29,723 nucleotides of DNA from CAZDCZ01 sp964504155. Its GTDB lineage: Bacteria > Bacteroidota > Bacteroidia > Bacteroidales > UBA12077. A program made the position numbers and the translations under genes. Shown piece after piece: positions 7,113 to 15,350 of this stretch. The notes beneath the pieces were generated by a model, which was given only the letters and a program-made list of their open reading frames with translations, made no database searches and was not told the origin of the DNA. Each line of letters begins with the position of its first letter. The first letter of the stretch is position 1. The stretch is taken from contig CAZDCZ010000038.1 of the NCBI GenBank assembly GCA_964504155.1, forward strand, positions 1 to 29,723. Direction: 5' to 3'.

Positions 7113-8753
7113 TTATAATCCAAGAACAGTTTTTCCTTGTTTAAATCTAATATCTCTAGGAATACCTAAAGCATTTATTCTATCTAAATCTTTTTGTAAT
7201 TCTTCTTTTATTCTTCCATCTTTTTCTATCCATGCTTTGGCAGTTTCAATATCTCCATCGCCTTGGATAACAATTATTTTATTAGCTAATTCTTTAGCAG
7301 CAGATTTCATTTTCTCGAAATTTACTTTATATGTTCCTGTTTCAGGATTTCTTGTAAAAGCTCCTTTCTCTTCGAAATAATAAAATCTCATCATATTTGC
7401 TTTACCATGAGAGCTGGCAACACCAAATCTCGACGATCTGAAAATACTTGTCATAAATGTTACATAATAATCCATAAGATCTACTTCGCCAAGTTCACCT
7501 TGCTCGTATAAATAAGTTATTATGTTTAAGGCTAGTATGTCGGCTTTTCCTTCTTCTATTGAAGTATAAGAGCTTTTTAAAGCATCTCTAACAGTAGTAT
7601 TTTTATCGTTAACAAGGTAGCTTAATCCTAATCCGTGACCTACTTCATGAAACATAACACATGAGAAAAATGCATCGAATGAAACATTTTTTCTTTGCGA
7701 TTCGTCGATAAGTACATTAGAGATAGGAACAATAATTTTGTCGAACTTAGCTTTCATAGCATTTTTAAGTTGTAATTTTCTCGAACCTTTCGTATTTCTA
7801 ACAATCTCGTCGTTAGGAAGGTTAATAGCGATTGTTTTGCTACCGGCATTACAGTCGCCTTGGTAAAATACAACATCATATGCGTTTAATTGATTTCCTG
7901 ATACTCCGGGTGTTTCAGCTTTGTATTTATCAGCTACAGGAAGCATTTTTTGAAGATCGGGTAATAATGAAGTATATTTTGCTAATTTCTCGCTCCATTC
8001 TTTATCTTTTATTAAGATAAACGATTCGTGTGCAGCTTTGTAACCATATAAGGCATCTTCGTAATTTTCTATTGGTCCAACAACAAAATCAATCATATTG
8101 TCTGTCATCTCTAACCAGGCAAAATCACTTTCTCTATAATTGTCGGTTAATAGCGCTTCTACTCTAAGTTCAAGATATTTTTTAAAGCCTGTATCTTCTG
8201 CTAATTCTGCAGCTTTTTTTATTAATTCTGCAGCTTTATTTGTTTCTTCTTTAAAAGCCTCGTGATATGGTATTACTTGAAGATTACCATTCTCATCTCT
8301 TTTTATAATAGTATAAAGACTAGTTTTGTCTTCGTTATCAAGAGCAGAAAATTCTTCTTCTGTCATATCTGTTGGATAAAAATTTGCTCCGGCAGGCTTT
8401 GCTCCAAAACCATCTATAAACGCAGTATTATTATTTAAACGTTCCCATGGACCATAATTTATAATAGCAAATTCTTTTGCTGCTTCGCATTTAATGCTAT
8501 CTAATAATTCTGATTTATTCCCGTATGCTTCTTGCCAGTATATATCGTTCATAATTTTTGCAGCATCGAAAAGATATCCTAACATCTCTTTTTGATTAGC
8601 AGATAAAGCACTAATGTCTGAAGTTAATTCTACTTCGGCAAATTCATTTACTTTTTTTTGCATCTCAGATAATTCTTCTTTGGGTTGTTGTGTACAATTG
8701 CTTAAAATTAAAGCACTTGCAATAATTAATGATAATGATAAAATTTTCCGCAT
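7113..8753 (-). CDS. M49-family (dipeptidyl-peptidase III-like) zinc peptidase, lipoprotein
   Basis: Predicted to remove dipeptides from the N-termini of short peptides outside the inner membrane. I start at the ATG at 8753, because MRKILSLSLIIASALILSNC is a clean lipoprotein signal with the acylated cysteine at position 20; an in-frame extension to 8810 would bury it. The body has segments typical of bacterial M49 proteins, such as NYGPWERLN, PAGANFYP and IPYHEAF. The zinc site is H369-E-V-G-H373 with a second motif EEGKAD at 400-405. Classical members carry the hexapeptide HExxGH; here it is a pentapeptide HExxH, a variant known in a minority of the family. Relatives are sometimes mislabelled as dihydrofolate reductase in databases, for which nothing here argues. 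It is a monocistronic gene with its own terminator. Confidence 0.85.
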   Translation of the reverse strand: MRKILSLSLIIASALILSNCTQQPKEELSEMQKKVNEFAEVELTSDISALSANQKEMLGYLFDAAKIMNDIYWQEAYGNKSELLDSIKCEAAKEFAIINYGPWERLNNNTAFIDGFGAKPAGANFYPTDMTEEEFSALDNEDKTSLYTIIKRDENGNLQVIPYHEAFKEETNKAAELIKKAAELAEDTGFKKYLELRVEALLTDNYRESDFAWLEMTDNMIDFVVGPIENYEDALYGYKAAHESFILIKDKEWSEKLAKYTSLLPDLQKMLPVADKYKAETPGVSGNQLNAYDVVFYQGDCNAGSKTIAINLPNDEIVRNTKGSRKLQLKNAMKAKFDKIIVPISNVLIDESQRKNVSFDAFFSCVMFHEVGHGLGLSYLVNDKNTTVRDALKSSYTSIEEGKADILALNIITYLYEQGELGEVDLMDYYVTFMTSIFRSSRFGVASSHGKANMMRFYYFEEKGAFTRNPETGTYKVNFEKMKSAAKELANKIIVIQGDGDIETAKAWIEKDGRIKEELQKDLDRINALGIPRDIRFKQGKTVLGL

Positions 8754-8881
8754 AATATAATTGTTTAAATTGTATATAATATAATTAGTAAGAATGGTGC
8801 AATTTAACAAGAATCGATAAAAATTCCTAACCTAACAATTATATATGGAACAATAATTTTGATAATTTTTACAATAGATAT

Positions 8882-8917
8882 AAAAAAAAGATGCTGTCGA
8901 AGTAATCGACAGCATCT
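8882..8917 (-). terminator. Rho-independent terminator of the M16 peptidase gene
   Basis: A perfect 12-bp stem AGATGCTGTCGA / TCGACAGCATCT with loop AGTAA is followed on the minus strand by eight T. It begins 25 bases after the stop of the M16 gene at 8943. Confidence 0.9.
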
Positions 8918-8942
8918 GCTAATAGTTATAAAATAATTAGAA

Positions 8943-11762
8943 TTAATTTATCGGACTAAGTACTATTTCTATTTCGTTTTCTTGTCCGAGTAATTTTTTT
9001 GCAGCTTTTTGAACATCTTTAACAGTAATTTTGTTTACTAAGTCTTCGAAATTATCTTTAATAAGAATATTTTCGTTATGAATAGCATTATGTTCTAAAG
9101 CATTAAGCCAATATTTATTTTCTTTAAGATTTTCTTGTCTGGTTTTTAAGAAATATTCTGTTGCCTTATGTAAATCTGTTTCGCTTGGTCCTTCGTTAAT
9201 AAGTTTTGTAACTTCTTTGTAAATAATGTTTGTTAACATTTCTTGTTTCTTAGGATCGCAATCGAATTGCATATTTAATTGAAAGCTTTCTACAGGAAAT
9301 TCACTTGTTGAATTCCAAACGCCAACACCATATGCTCCACCTTCTTCTTCTCGAATAGTTTCTGTATATCTTAATTGTAGTATATGAGTTATTGTTTTTA
9401 ACATTAAACGATTATAATAGTCGTAATTCATTTCTCCATTGAAATCAACAAAAACGCTGCTTTTTGCCACAGCTAAATCTTTTAATATTTTTTGTTTAAC
9501 AATTCCTTTTGGAGGTCTTACATTATTATCTTTCCAGCTTTCTTTTCTGTTTATCGATGGAATACTACCGAGATAAGTTTCGATTAATGGTTTTGCTTTT
9601 TCGGCGTTAATATTTCCGGTAAAAATAAATGTAAAATCAGAAGCATCTTTAAAACGGTCGGAATAGATATTTTTAATAGTTTCAAATTCCACTTTATTTA
9701 ATAATTCGGTATTAAATGGTTGTTTTCTAGGATTACGATTTGTTAATATATAAGAAATAGAATCTCTAAAGATAGAATTTGGGTCGGAAGATTTATTTGC
9801 CAAATAAGCTTTTATTCTGCTCATATAGGCATTACATGCAGTTTCGTCGAATCTGGGATTTGTAAAATACATGTTTGTAAGTTGTAATAAAGTTTCAAAA
9901 TCTTCGGGTGAAGAGTTTCCGCTAAATCCTTCAGTATTTTCAGAAAGATAAGGATGTATACTAACAACTTTTCCAGATAGCATTTTTTGTAGTTCAATAG
10001 AATTAAAATCTCCTATACCACTCATGTCAATAATTGTTCCGGTCATAAGTGCCGAAGGAATATCTTCTACAGGTAGAACAGAACTTCCGCCAAAACTAAA
10101 TCCTGAAAACAGAATTTCATCTTCTTTGAAATTTGTTTCTTTAATTATTATTTTTAGACCATTAGAAAGTACCCACTCAGTTGTTCCTAACTCATCGTTT
10201 TTATTTTCGCTAACAACTTTTCCGGCTTTTGGTAATACCGACATTAAAGGTTTATTCGAAACTTTGTCGACATAAGGTTTAATATCCGATTGCTTTACTT
10301 TGTCGATAATATTTAGAACTTCATCTTTTGTAGGTATATTAATTCCTTCTTTTTCCGGTCCGGTAACTGTTACTACCATATTTTTATCAGTAATCCATTT
10401 CTTTGCAAGAGCATTAATGTCAGATAATTTGATAGTTGGAAGTTGAGTTTTTACAAAATTGTATTCAAATTCTATTCCTGTAACAGGTTCATTTGTTAGA
10501 AAGTTAGAGAAGTATTCCCATACATAACTGCTGTTTTTTTGTTTCTCTCTATCTTTATATTGTTTTTCAAGATTTCTTAGTAGTTCAGCTTTTGTTCGTT
10601 CAAGTTCTGTAGCTGTAAAGCCGTGTCTTTTAACTCTTTCGTTTTCTGTTACAATAGCAGTTATTCCTGCAGGGATATTGTCATTTTTTGCTCCTACAAT
10701 CGATAAATATGCATCTTTCGATCTAACCATACTTCCGTATTGAGAAAAACCATAAATAAATGGAGGATTTTCTTTTTGAGTTAATTCGTTTAATCTTTTA
10801 TTTATCATATTGTTATATAGTTGGTGCATTATCTTAGTATATACATAATTAAGATTTTTACTTTCAGCCGGAACTATATTGTGTTTGTAGTAAAGAGTGA
10901 TTCTTGTATTTTGCGATTCTTTATCGGTAGCTATTCCAACTAGTGGTTCGTCGTTATCCGGAATTTCAAATACAGGCCTTGCAGGTGCATCTTTCTTAAC
11001 AGGAATGTCAGAAAATAATTTCTTTACTTTTGCTTCAATAACATCAGGATCAAAATCGCCAACAATAACAATTGCTTGAAGGTCGGGTCTGTACCATTTA
11101 TGATAGAAACCTCTCATTGTTTCGTATTCGCAGTTATCAATAACGTCGAGTTTCCCAATAACATCGCGTTCTGCATATTTCGAACCTTTATAAAGAATAG
11201 GGGCAAGAGCTTTGCTTGTTCTGAAATTTGCTGTTCTTCTGGTTCTCCATTCTTCGTGAATAACGCCACGCTCAGCATCTATTTCTTCATCGTCGAAAGA
11301 TACATAATTTGACCAGTCGTGTAATATTAATAACGAAGAATCGATTATTCCTTCGCGAATAACAGGAACATTTGATAAATTGTATGCAGTAACATCGGTT
11401 CCGGTAAATGCATTAACGTTATGACCGAATTTTACACCAATCTCTTCTAAAAAATTTAAAACTCCTTTTTTAGGATAGTTTTTTGTTCCATTAAAAGCCA
11501 TGTGCTCGCAAAAATGAGCTAAGCCATCTTCTTTATCGTTTTCTAATATTGCTCCTACATTATGAATAATGTAAAATTCGGCTCTTTTTTCAGGAATTAT
11601 ATTTTGTTTAATATAATATGTCATTCCATTTTCTAATTTACCGTAACGTAAACTAGGGTCGAGAGGGGCAGGCTTGTTAAGATCTGTCTTTTGAGCATAT
11701 CCTTTACTTAATAAAAGAATGCTTAAAATTAAAATACTAGTTAATACTTTTGTTTTTCTCAT
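8943..11762 (-). CDS. M16-family zinc peptidase, tandem-domain, secreted
   Basis: An inverzincin peptidase with an N-terminal Sec signal (MRKTKVLTSILILSILLLSKGYAQ), so it probably acts in the periplasm or at the envelope. The first M16 half has the inverted zinc motif H83-F-C-E86-H87 and the distant ligand E164 in DAERGVIHEEW, spaced 77 residues after H87 as in pitrilysin. The second half, starting about residue 510, repeats the fold but has no HxxEH, as expected for the inactive partner that closes the chamber. The 939-residue length fits the PqqL-like class of Bacteroidota M16 proteins. It is a single gene with its own terminator and a sigma-54-like site upstream. Its substrates cannot be predicted. 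Confidence 0.92.
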   Translation of the reverse strand: MRKTKVLTSILILSILLLSKGYAQKTDLNKPAPLDPSLRYGKLENGMTYYIKQNIIPEKRAEFYIIHNVGAILENDKEDGLAHFCEHMAFNGTKNYPKKGVLNFLEEIGVKFGHNVNAFTGTDVTAYNLSNVPVIREGIIDSSLLILHDWSNYVSFDDEEIDAERGVIHEEWRTRRTANFRTSKALAPILYKGSKYAERDVIGKLDVIDNCEYETMRGFYHKWYRPDLQAIVIVGDFDPDVIEAKVKKLFSDIPVKKDAPARPVFEIPDNDEPLVGIATDKESQNTRITLYYKHNIVPAESKNLNYVYTKIMHQLYNNMINKRLNELTQKENPPFIYGFSQYGSMVRSKDAYLSIVGAKNDNIPAGITAIVTENERVKRHGFTATELERTKAELLRNLEKQYKDREKQKNSSYVWEYFSNFLTNEPVTGIEFEYNFVKTQLPTIKLSDINALAKKWITDKNMVVTVTGPEKEGINIPTKDEVLNIIDKVKQSDIKPYVDKVSNKPLMSVLPKAGKVVSENKNDELGTTEWVLSNGLKIIIKETNFKEDEILFSGFSFGGSSVLPVEDIPSALMTGTIIDMSGIGDFNSIELQKMLSGKVVSIHPYLSENTEGFSGNSSPEDFETLLQLTNMYFTNPRFDETACNAYMSRIKAYLANKSSDPNSIFRDSISYILTNRNPRKQPFNTELLNKVEFETIKNIYSDRFKDASDFTFIFTGNINAEKAKPLIETYLGSIPSINRKESWKDNNVRPPKGIVKQKILKDLAVAKSSVFVDFNGEMNYDYYNRLMLKTITHILQLRYTETIREEEGGAYGVGVWNSTSEFPVESFQLNMQFDCDPKKQEMLTNIIYKEVTKLINEGPSETDLHKATEYFLKTRQENLKENKYWLNALEHNAIHNENILIKDNFEDLVNKITVKDVQKAAKKLLGQENEIEIVLSPIN

Positions 11763-11832
11763 AATAATAATTGTTTTTAGTGTTATTTCTTGTTTTTTAT
11801 GTTATTTGATGAATATAATAATTTCAGAATTT

Positions 11833-11849
11833 AGCATTAATTGTGCCAA
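11833..11849 (-). promoter_or_regulatory. Candidate sigma-54 (-24/-12) promoter for the M16 peptidase
   Basis: On the minus strand TTGGCACAATTAATGCT matches the sigma-54 consensus YTGGCACGRNNNTTGCW at 13 of the 14 defined positions outside the spacer except two mismatches, with the invariant GG and GC separated by ten bases. Transcription would start near 11822, leaving a leader of about 60 bases before the ATG at 11762. No TAnnTTTG element was seen in this intergenic region. Confidence 0.4.
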
Positions 11850-11976
11850 AAAATATAATAACGTATCAGATAATATTTTATTATTTATTACCTTATATTT
11901 TGATTTAATTGTTATGTGCGATTTCGAACAATTTATGTACGGTTTTATAACTTAAAAGAAATTAATTAAGCTTATA

Positions 11977-12921
11977 TTAATCGTATTTATTAAGTTCTCC
12001 TTTATTAATTTTTGTTCCCTTTTTTATTTCAATTAATTCTACATCGAAAATAGTTGAAGTATATGGAGGAATAATTCCTGTTGACGAGCCTGTTTCTCCG
12101 AATGCAAGTTCCGATGGAATAATAAATAATGAATGTTCGCCTTCGCGCATACGACCAATAGCTTCTTCAAGCCCGTTTACAACTTGCCATTTTTTACCAT
12201 ATACAAATTGAAACGCTTGATTTCTGCGTTTTGTTGAGTCGAAAAATTTACCATTAAGAAATTTTCCTTCATAATCTACTGTTACAGTATCGCCTAATTC
12301 TACAATTTTATTATTTCCTTTGTTTATTATTATATGATATAATCCCGATTTTGTTGGAGTTTTATTAATTTCTTTATTATCAATAAATTGTTGTAATAGA
12401 ACTTTTTCGTAATCACCAAAATCTTCAATCCACGATAAAAAAGCTTCTTTTTCTTTAATAAATTCTTTTTCGGTTTGTATTTCAATAATATCGATTGTTA
12501 TTTTTATGTTATCATCAGCATTAAGAAATTGAGGTAATGTTGTTTCTAATGTTTTTGTAAAGAAATCTGATGCAGAAATTATAAATGTCGCTTCTTCTCC
12601 TTGCGATAACATTAGGAAACATTCATCGATAGATCCGGGAAATTTAGGTTCTGATATTTGTAATTTTCTTCTTCCGGTAAAGAAAAGAGAATCGTTAATT
12701 GTTTTATAACTTATATCTGCAGTAATGTAATCGCCGGCTTGAGCTTTCTGTGTGCTTTCTTCAAATTTTAATAATTTATAATAAATGCCGGTTCTGGTTT
12801 TTTTAAAACCCTCGTATTTCGAGAAATAATTACACGAACTAATTAAAATAACTGATACAATAAATAAAGAAATTTTCTTAAAAGATTTTAAATTTAGAAT
12901 TTTTTCAATAATATTTTCCAT
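11977..12921 (-). CDS. Two-domain FKBP-type peptidyl-prolyl isomerase, lipoprotein
   Basis: A predicted lipoprotein (signal ending LISSC, cysteine 30) carrying two FKBP-like regions. The C-terminal one (about residues 190-300) looks intact: VTVDYEGKFLNGKFFDST, a GLEEAIGRMREGE segment, IPSELAFG, and IPPYTSTIFDVELIEI. The N-terminal one (about 40-150) keeps the overall pattern but has lost the conserved YxGxLxxGxxFDSS core, so it is probably a binding or structural module. It would assist folding of periplasmic or outer-membrane-bound proteins. It begins four bases after the GldI-like gene and is the last gene of the nrnA-gldI operon, which suggests a role in folding T9SS or motility components. 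That link is inference from position. Confidence 0.85.
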   Translation of the reverse strand: MENIIEKILNLKSFKKISLFIVSVILISSCNYFSKYEGFKKTRTGIYYKLLKFEESTQKAQAGDYITADISYKTINDSLFFTGRRKLQISEPKFPGSIDECFLMLSQGEEATFIISASDFFTKTLETTLPQFLNADDNIKITIDIIEIQTEKEFIKEKEAFLSWIEDFGDYEKVLLQQFIDNKEINKTPTKSGLYHIIINKGNNKIVELGDTVTVDYEGKFLNGKFFDSTKRRNQAFQFVYGKKWQVVNGLEEAIGRMREGEHSLFIIPSELAFGETGSSTGIIPPYTSTIFDVELIEIKKGTKINKGELNKYD

Positions 12922-12925
12922 AGCT

Positions 12926-13468
12926 TTATTTCGAATTAGTAATTATATTTTTCCTTTTTATTAATTCAATGTCGTAAATAATAGTTGCGCGAGCAGGTAT
13001 TCTATTTTCATCACCAATTAATCCATATGCCAAATGTGGAGGAATAATAAATTTTGCTTTTGATGATTTATTTAAAAGTAATATTCCTTCTTCTAAACCC
13101 GATATTACTTCTCCTTTTCCAAGAATAAATATTTTTTCTTTTAAACTATCCGAAGAATAACAAATTGTTCCGTCTAGTAAAGAAACAGTATAATTCATTA
13201 TTAAAGTATCTCCTTTTTTGCATTTATCATTATTCCCATTTTCGCTAATCATATACCATAATCCGCTTTTTGTTTCCAGCATATCAAGTTTATGTCTTTT
13301 AATGTAACTCTTTATATGCTCGTTATCTTTATTAACAAGATATTTGTTAATATTTATTATTGTTTTCTTATTTGGTTTTATAACTTTTTTAGGTTCTGTA
13401 TTGTTGTTACAAGAACTTAAAATAATTATGAAAATTATAAAATATTTTGTTATTATCTTAATATTCAT
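12926..13468 (-). CDS. gldI: GldI-like FKBP-type peptidyl-prolyl isomerase, lipoprotein
   Basis: A 180-residue lipoprotein (lipobox ILSSC, cysteine 20) with one FKBP domain at about residues 65-172: KKGDTLIMNYTVSLLDG, FILGKGEVISGLEEGI and IPPHLAYG, ending in TIIYDIELI. GldI is a peptidyl-prolyl isomerase required for gliding in Flavobacterium, acting with the T9SS/gliding machinery. The N-terminal segment with NKYLVNKDNEHIKSYIKRH and the position directly after nrnA resemble that gene as I remember it. The FKBP core is degenerate in places (CYSSDS where FDSS is usual), so catalytic activity may be weak. It overlaps the upstream nrnA by 11 bases, indicating translational coupling. The FKBP assignment is secure; the name gldI is less certain, and motility of this organism is not shown. 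Confidence 0.72.
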   Translation of the reverse strand: MNIKIITKYFIIFIIILSSCNNNTEPKKVIKPNKKTIININKYLVNKDNEHIKSYIKRHKLDMLETKSGLWYMISENGNNDKCKKGDTLIMNYTVSLLDGTICYSSDSLKEKIFILGKGEVISGLEEGILLLNKSSKAKFIIPPHLAYGLIGDENRIPARATIIYDIELIKRKNIITNSK

Positions 13469-14486
13469 CCGATAATTCTGTTTTGTATTTTGGTAATAAT
13501 GATTTGAATAAGTTTATTGTTTCAGATAAAGTTAATTTTGAATATCCTCCTGATGCATTTTTATGACCGCCACCATTAAAATTCTTGCTCGAAAAAATAT
13601 TGGTTGGGAAATTTCCTGTCGAACGAAACGATATTTTTATTTGTTCATCGTTTTCTATAAAAATAGCTGAAAATTTAATGTCTTTTATCGATAAGGGAAG
13701 ATTAACAAAACCTTCTGTATCGCCATTTTTAAAATTAAAGTCTTGTAATTCCTTTTTTGTAAGACTAATAAATGCTGTATGATACTCCGGAATAATTTCC
13801 ATTTTTTTATGTAAACAATATCCATATAATTGCATTCGCGAACCCGAGAAATTATTATATAAATTTTCGTATATCTGATCTTTATTAATTTTTTTCTCTA
13901 AAAGTTTCGATACTACATAAAATGTATATGGTTGCGATGAATTATAAGTAAAACATCCTGTATCTGTCATTATTCCTGTATAAATACATTCTGCAATGGT
14001 TTTGTCAATAGTAATATTATCGTCGATTGCTTCAAGTACAGTGTAAATTAATTCTGCTGTAGAACTAACAGATGTGTCTGAAATTATGATGTTGGCAATA
14101 TCTCCGGGGTTTGGATGGTGGTCGATAAGTATTTTTTTTGCTGTTGAGTTGCTTAATACTTCTTCCATGTTTTCTGTTCTGGAAAGATTATTAAAATCGA
14201 GAAAAAATATTAATTCAGATGAGTTTATAAGCTTTATTCCTGTATTTTTATTTGTAGAATAATGAATTATTTTATCACTTCCGGGCATCCAATTGTAGCA
14301 CTCGGCATATTCGTTAGGCGAAATTATTGTTACTATCTTATTCCTTTTTATTAAATAATGATATAGTCCAAGTGCAGATCCTAGGGCATCTCCATCCGAA
14401 TTATAATGCATAATAATTACAATGTTATTTTTATCTGTAATTAATTTATTTATTTCAGATATAGTTTGTTTAGCAATTTTATTCAC
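13458..14486 (-). CDS. nrnA: DHH/DHHA1 phosphoesterase (NrnA-type oligoribonuclease/pAp phosphatase)
   Basis: It is predicted to degrade nano-RNA of two to five nucleotides and to dephosphorylate 3'-phosphoadenosine 5'-phosphate, using Mn2+ in the cytoplasm. The DHH domain shows HYNSDGDALGSALG (D31 and D33 as metal ligands), an FFLDFNN segment, DHHPNPGD near residue 118 and the MTDTGCF motif. The DHHA1 domain ends with GGGHKNASGG near residue 306. The start is a GTG at 14486, since no ATG lies upstream in frame and later ATGs would remove the first strand of the domain. It is the first gene of a three-gene operon with gldI and the FKBP gene, with a promoter box just upstream. Confidence 0.9.
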   Translation of the reverse strand: MNKIAKQTISEINKLITDKNNIVIIMHYNSDGDALGSALGLYHYLIKRNKIVTIISPNEYAECYNWMPGSDKIIHYSTNKNTGIKLINSSELIFFLDFNNLSRTENMEEVLSNSTAKKILIDHHPNPGDIANIIISDTSVSSTAELIYTVLEAIDDNITIDKTIAECIYTGIMTDTGCFTYNSSQPYTFYVVSKLLEKKINKDQIYENLYNNFSGSRMQLYGYCLHKKMEIIPEYHTAFISLTKKELQDFNFKNGDTEGFVNLPLSIKDIKFSAIFIENDEQIKISFRSTGNFPTNIFSSKNFNGGGHKNASGGYSKLTLSETINLFKSLLPKYKTELSDEY

Positions 14487-14508
14487 AGTATATATATTTA
14501 TTAAAATT

Positions 14509-14516
14509 CAAATATA
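14509..14516 (-). promoter_or_regulatory. -7 promoter element of the nrnA-gldI-FKBP operon
   Basis: TATATTTG on the minus strand is a perfect TAnnTTTG match, 22 bases upstream of the nrnA GTG. A clear -33 TTTG is not visible at the right distance, so strength is uncertain. Confidence 0.45.
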
Positions 14517-14591
14517 AAATAATATGAGCAGATTATAAGTTAATAATAAAAATATTTATTAACTTGTGATGTATTATTAATACTTATTATA

Positions 14592-15011
14592 ATGGATAAA
14601 CAGATAACTTTTGCAATGATAAAACCTTATGCTTTTCATAAAAATTTTGTTGGAGGTATTTTGGCTATTATAAATAAAGCAGGTTTTAGAATTTCAGCAA
14701 TCAAAACCGAAAAATTTACTAAGGGTCAAGCTCAAATGTTTTATGAAGTACATAAAGACAAACCATTTTTCGATAGCCTTGTAGAGTTTATGATATCGGG
14801 ACCAATTGTAGCTATGATTTTAGAGAAAGATAATGCCGTAGAAGATTTTAGAAAACTTATAGGAAATACAAATCCCGAGAAAGCTGAAGAAGGAACAATA
14901 AGAAAAATGTTTGCCGATTCAATAGAGAAAAACGCTATTCATGGGTCAGATTCTATTGAGAATGCAACTCGAGAGTGTGATTTCTTTTTTGGAAAAAAAG
15001 ATAGGTATTAA
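14592..15011 (+). CDS. ndk: Nucleoside diphosphate kinase
   Basis: It balances nucleoside triphosphate pools by transferring the gamma phosphate through a phosphohistidine. The start FAMIKP, the GFRI segment and the active-site NAIHGSDS with H117 are all present. The 139 residues match the usual subunit length. It is divergent from nrnA and convergent with the DUF721 gene 24 bases downstream. No strong promoter consensus was seen in the 105-base divergent region on this strand. Confidence 0.97.
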   Translation: MDKQITFAMIKPYAFHKNFVGGILAIINKAGFRISAIKTEKFTKGQAQMFYEVHKDKPFFDSLVEFMISGPIVAMILEKDNAVEDFRKLIGNTNPEKAEEGTIRKMFADSIEKNAIHGSDSIENATRECDFFFGKKDRY

Positions 15012-15034
15012 TCTTCTATGTTGTAATCCAAATA

Positions 15035-15325
15035 CTATTTAAGAATAATATCATCAATAATAGTTTCCTCGGCCATGCTATTAATTTTTGCAATTATTCC
15101 TTGTCGAATCATAAAGAGCTCGTTGCGAACAACAGAAGATTTTAAATGAACGTAAAGTACTCGGTTTTTTATGTATAAATCGGAAGTCATTTTAGCTATA
15201 GTCTTTCCAACAATATTGTCCCAATCATTTAAAATGCGAGTTTCTTTAATCTTGCTATCTAGTTTTAGTGCTTTTAGATATTCATTTATTACATCGCCGA
15301 TTGATTGTGTGTTACTTTTTTTCAT
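15035..15325 (-). CDS. DUF721/DciA-like protein
   Basis: A 96-residue DUF721 protein. The family includes DciA, the ancestral loader or operator of the replicative helicase DnaB. Diagnostic features are WDNIVGKTIAKMT followed by the beta strand LYVHLKSSVVRNEL and an amphipathic helix, an arrangement like the KH-type N-terminal domain of DciA. There is no long C-terminal tail. It lies 25 bases downstream of recF on the same strand, and the pair forms an operon with a replication and repair theme. The helicase-loading role in Bacteroidota is inference from the family. Confidence 0.8.
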   Translation of the reverse strand: MKKSNTQSIGDVINEYLKALKLDSKIKETRILNDWDNIVGKTIAKMTSDLYIKNRVLYVHLKSSVVRNELFMIRQGIIAKINSMAEETIIDDIILK

Positions 15326-15350
15326 TTTTATGATAAAATAATTATGATGA

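Noticed and set aside
8754..8810. 19-residue N-terminal extension of the M49 peptidase
   Set aside because: It would precede a clear lipoprotein signal peptide beginning at 8753 and lacks any signal character itself.
10024..10275. Plus-strand frames inside the M16 gene (also 10897-11079 and 11076-11312)
   Set aside because: They are antisense shadows of a well-supported coding sequence with complete catalytic motifs.
11719..11955. Plus-strand frame of 78 codons upstream of the M16 gene
   Set aside because: It is low-complexity hydrophobic sequence, overlaps the M16 start on the opposite strand and shows no family pattern.
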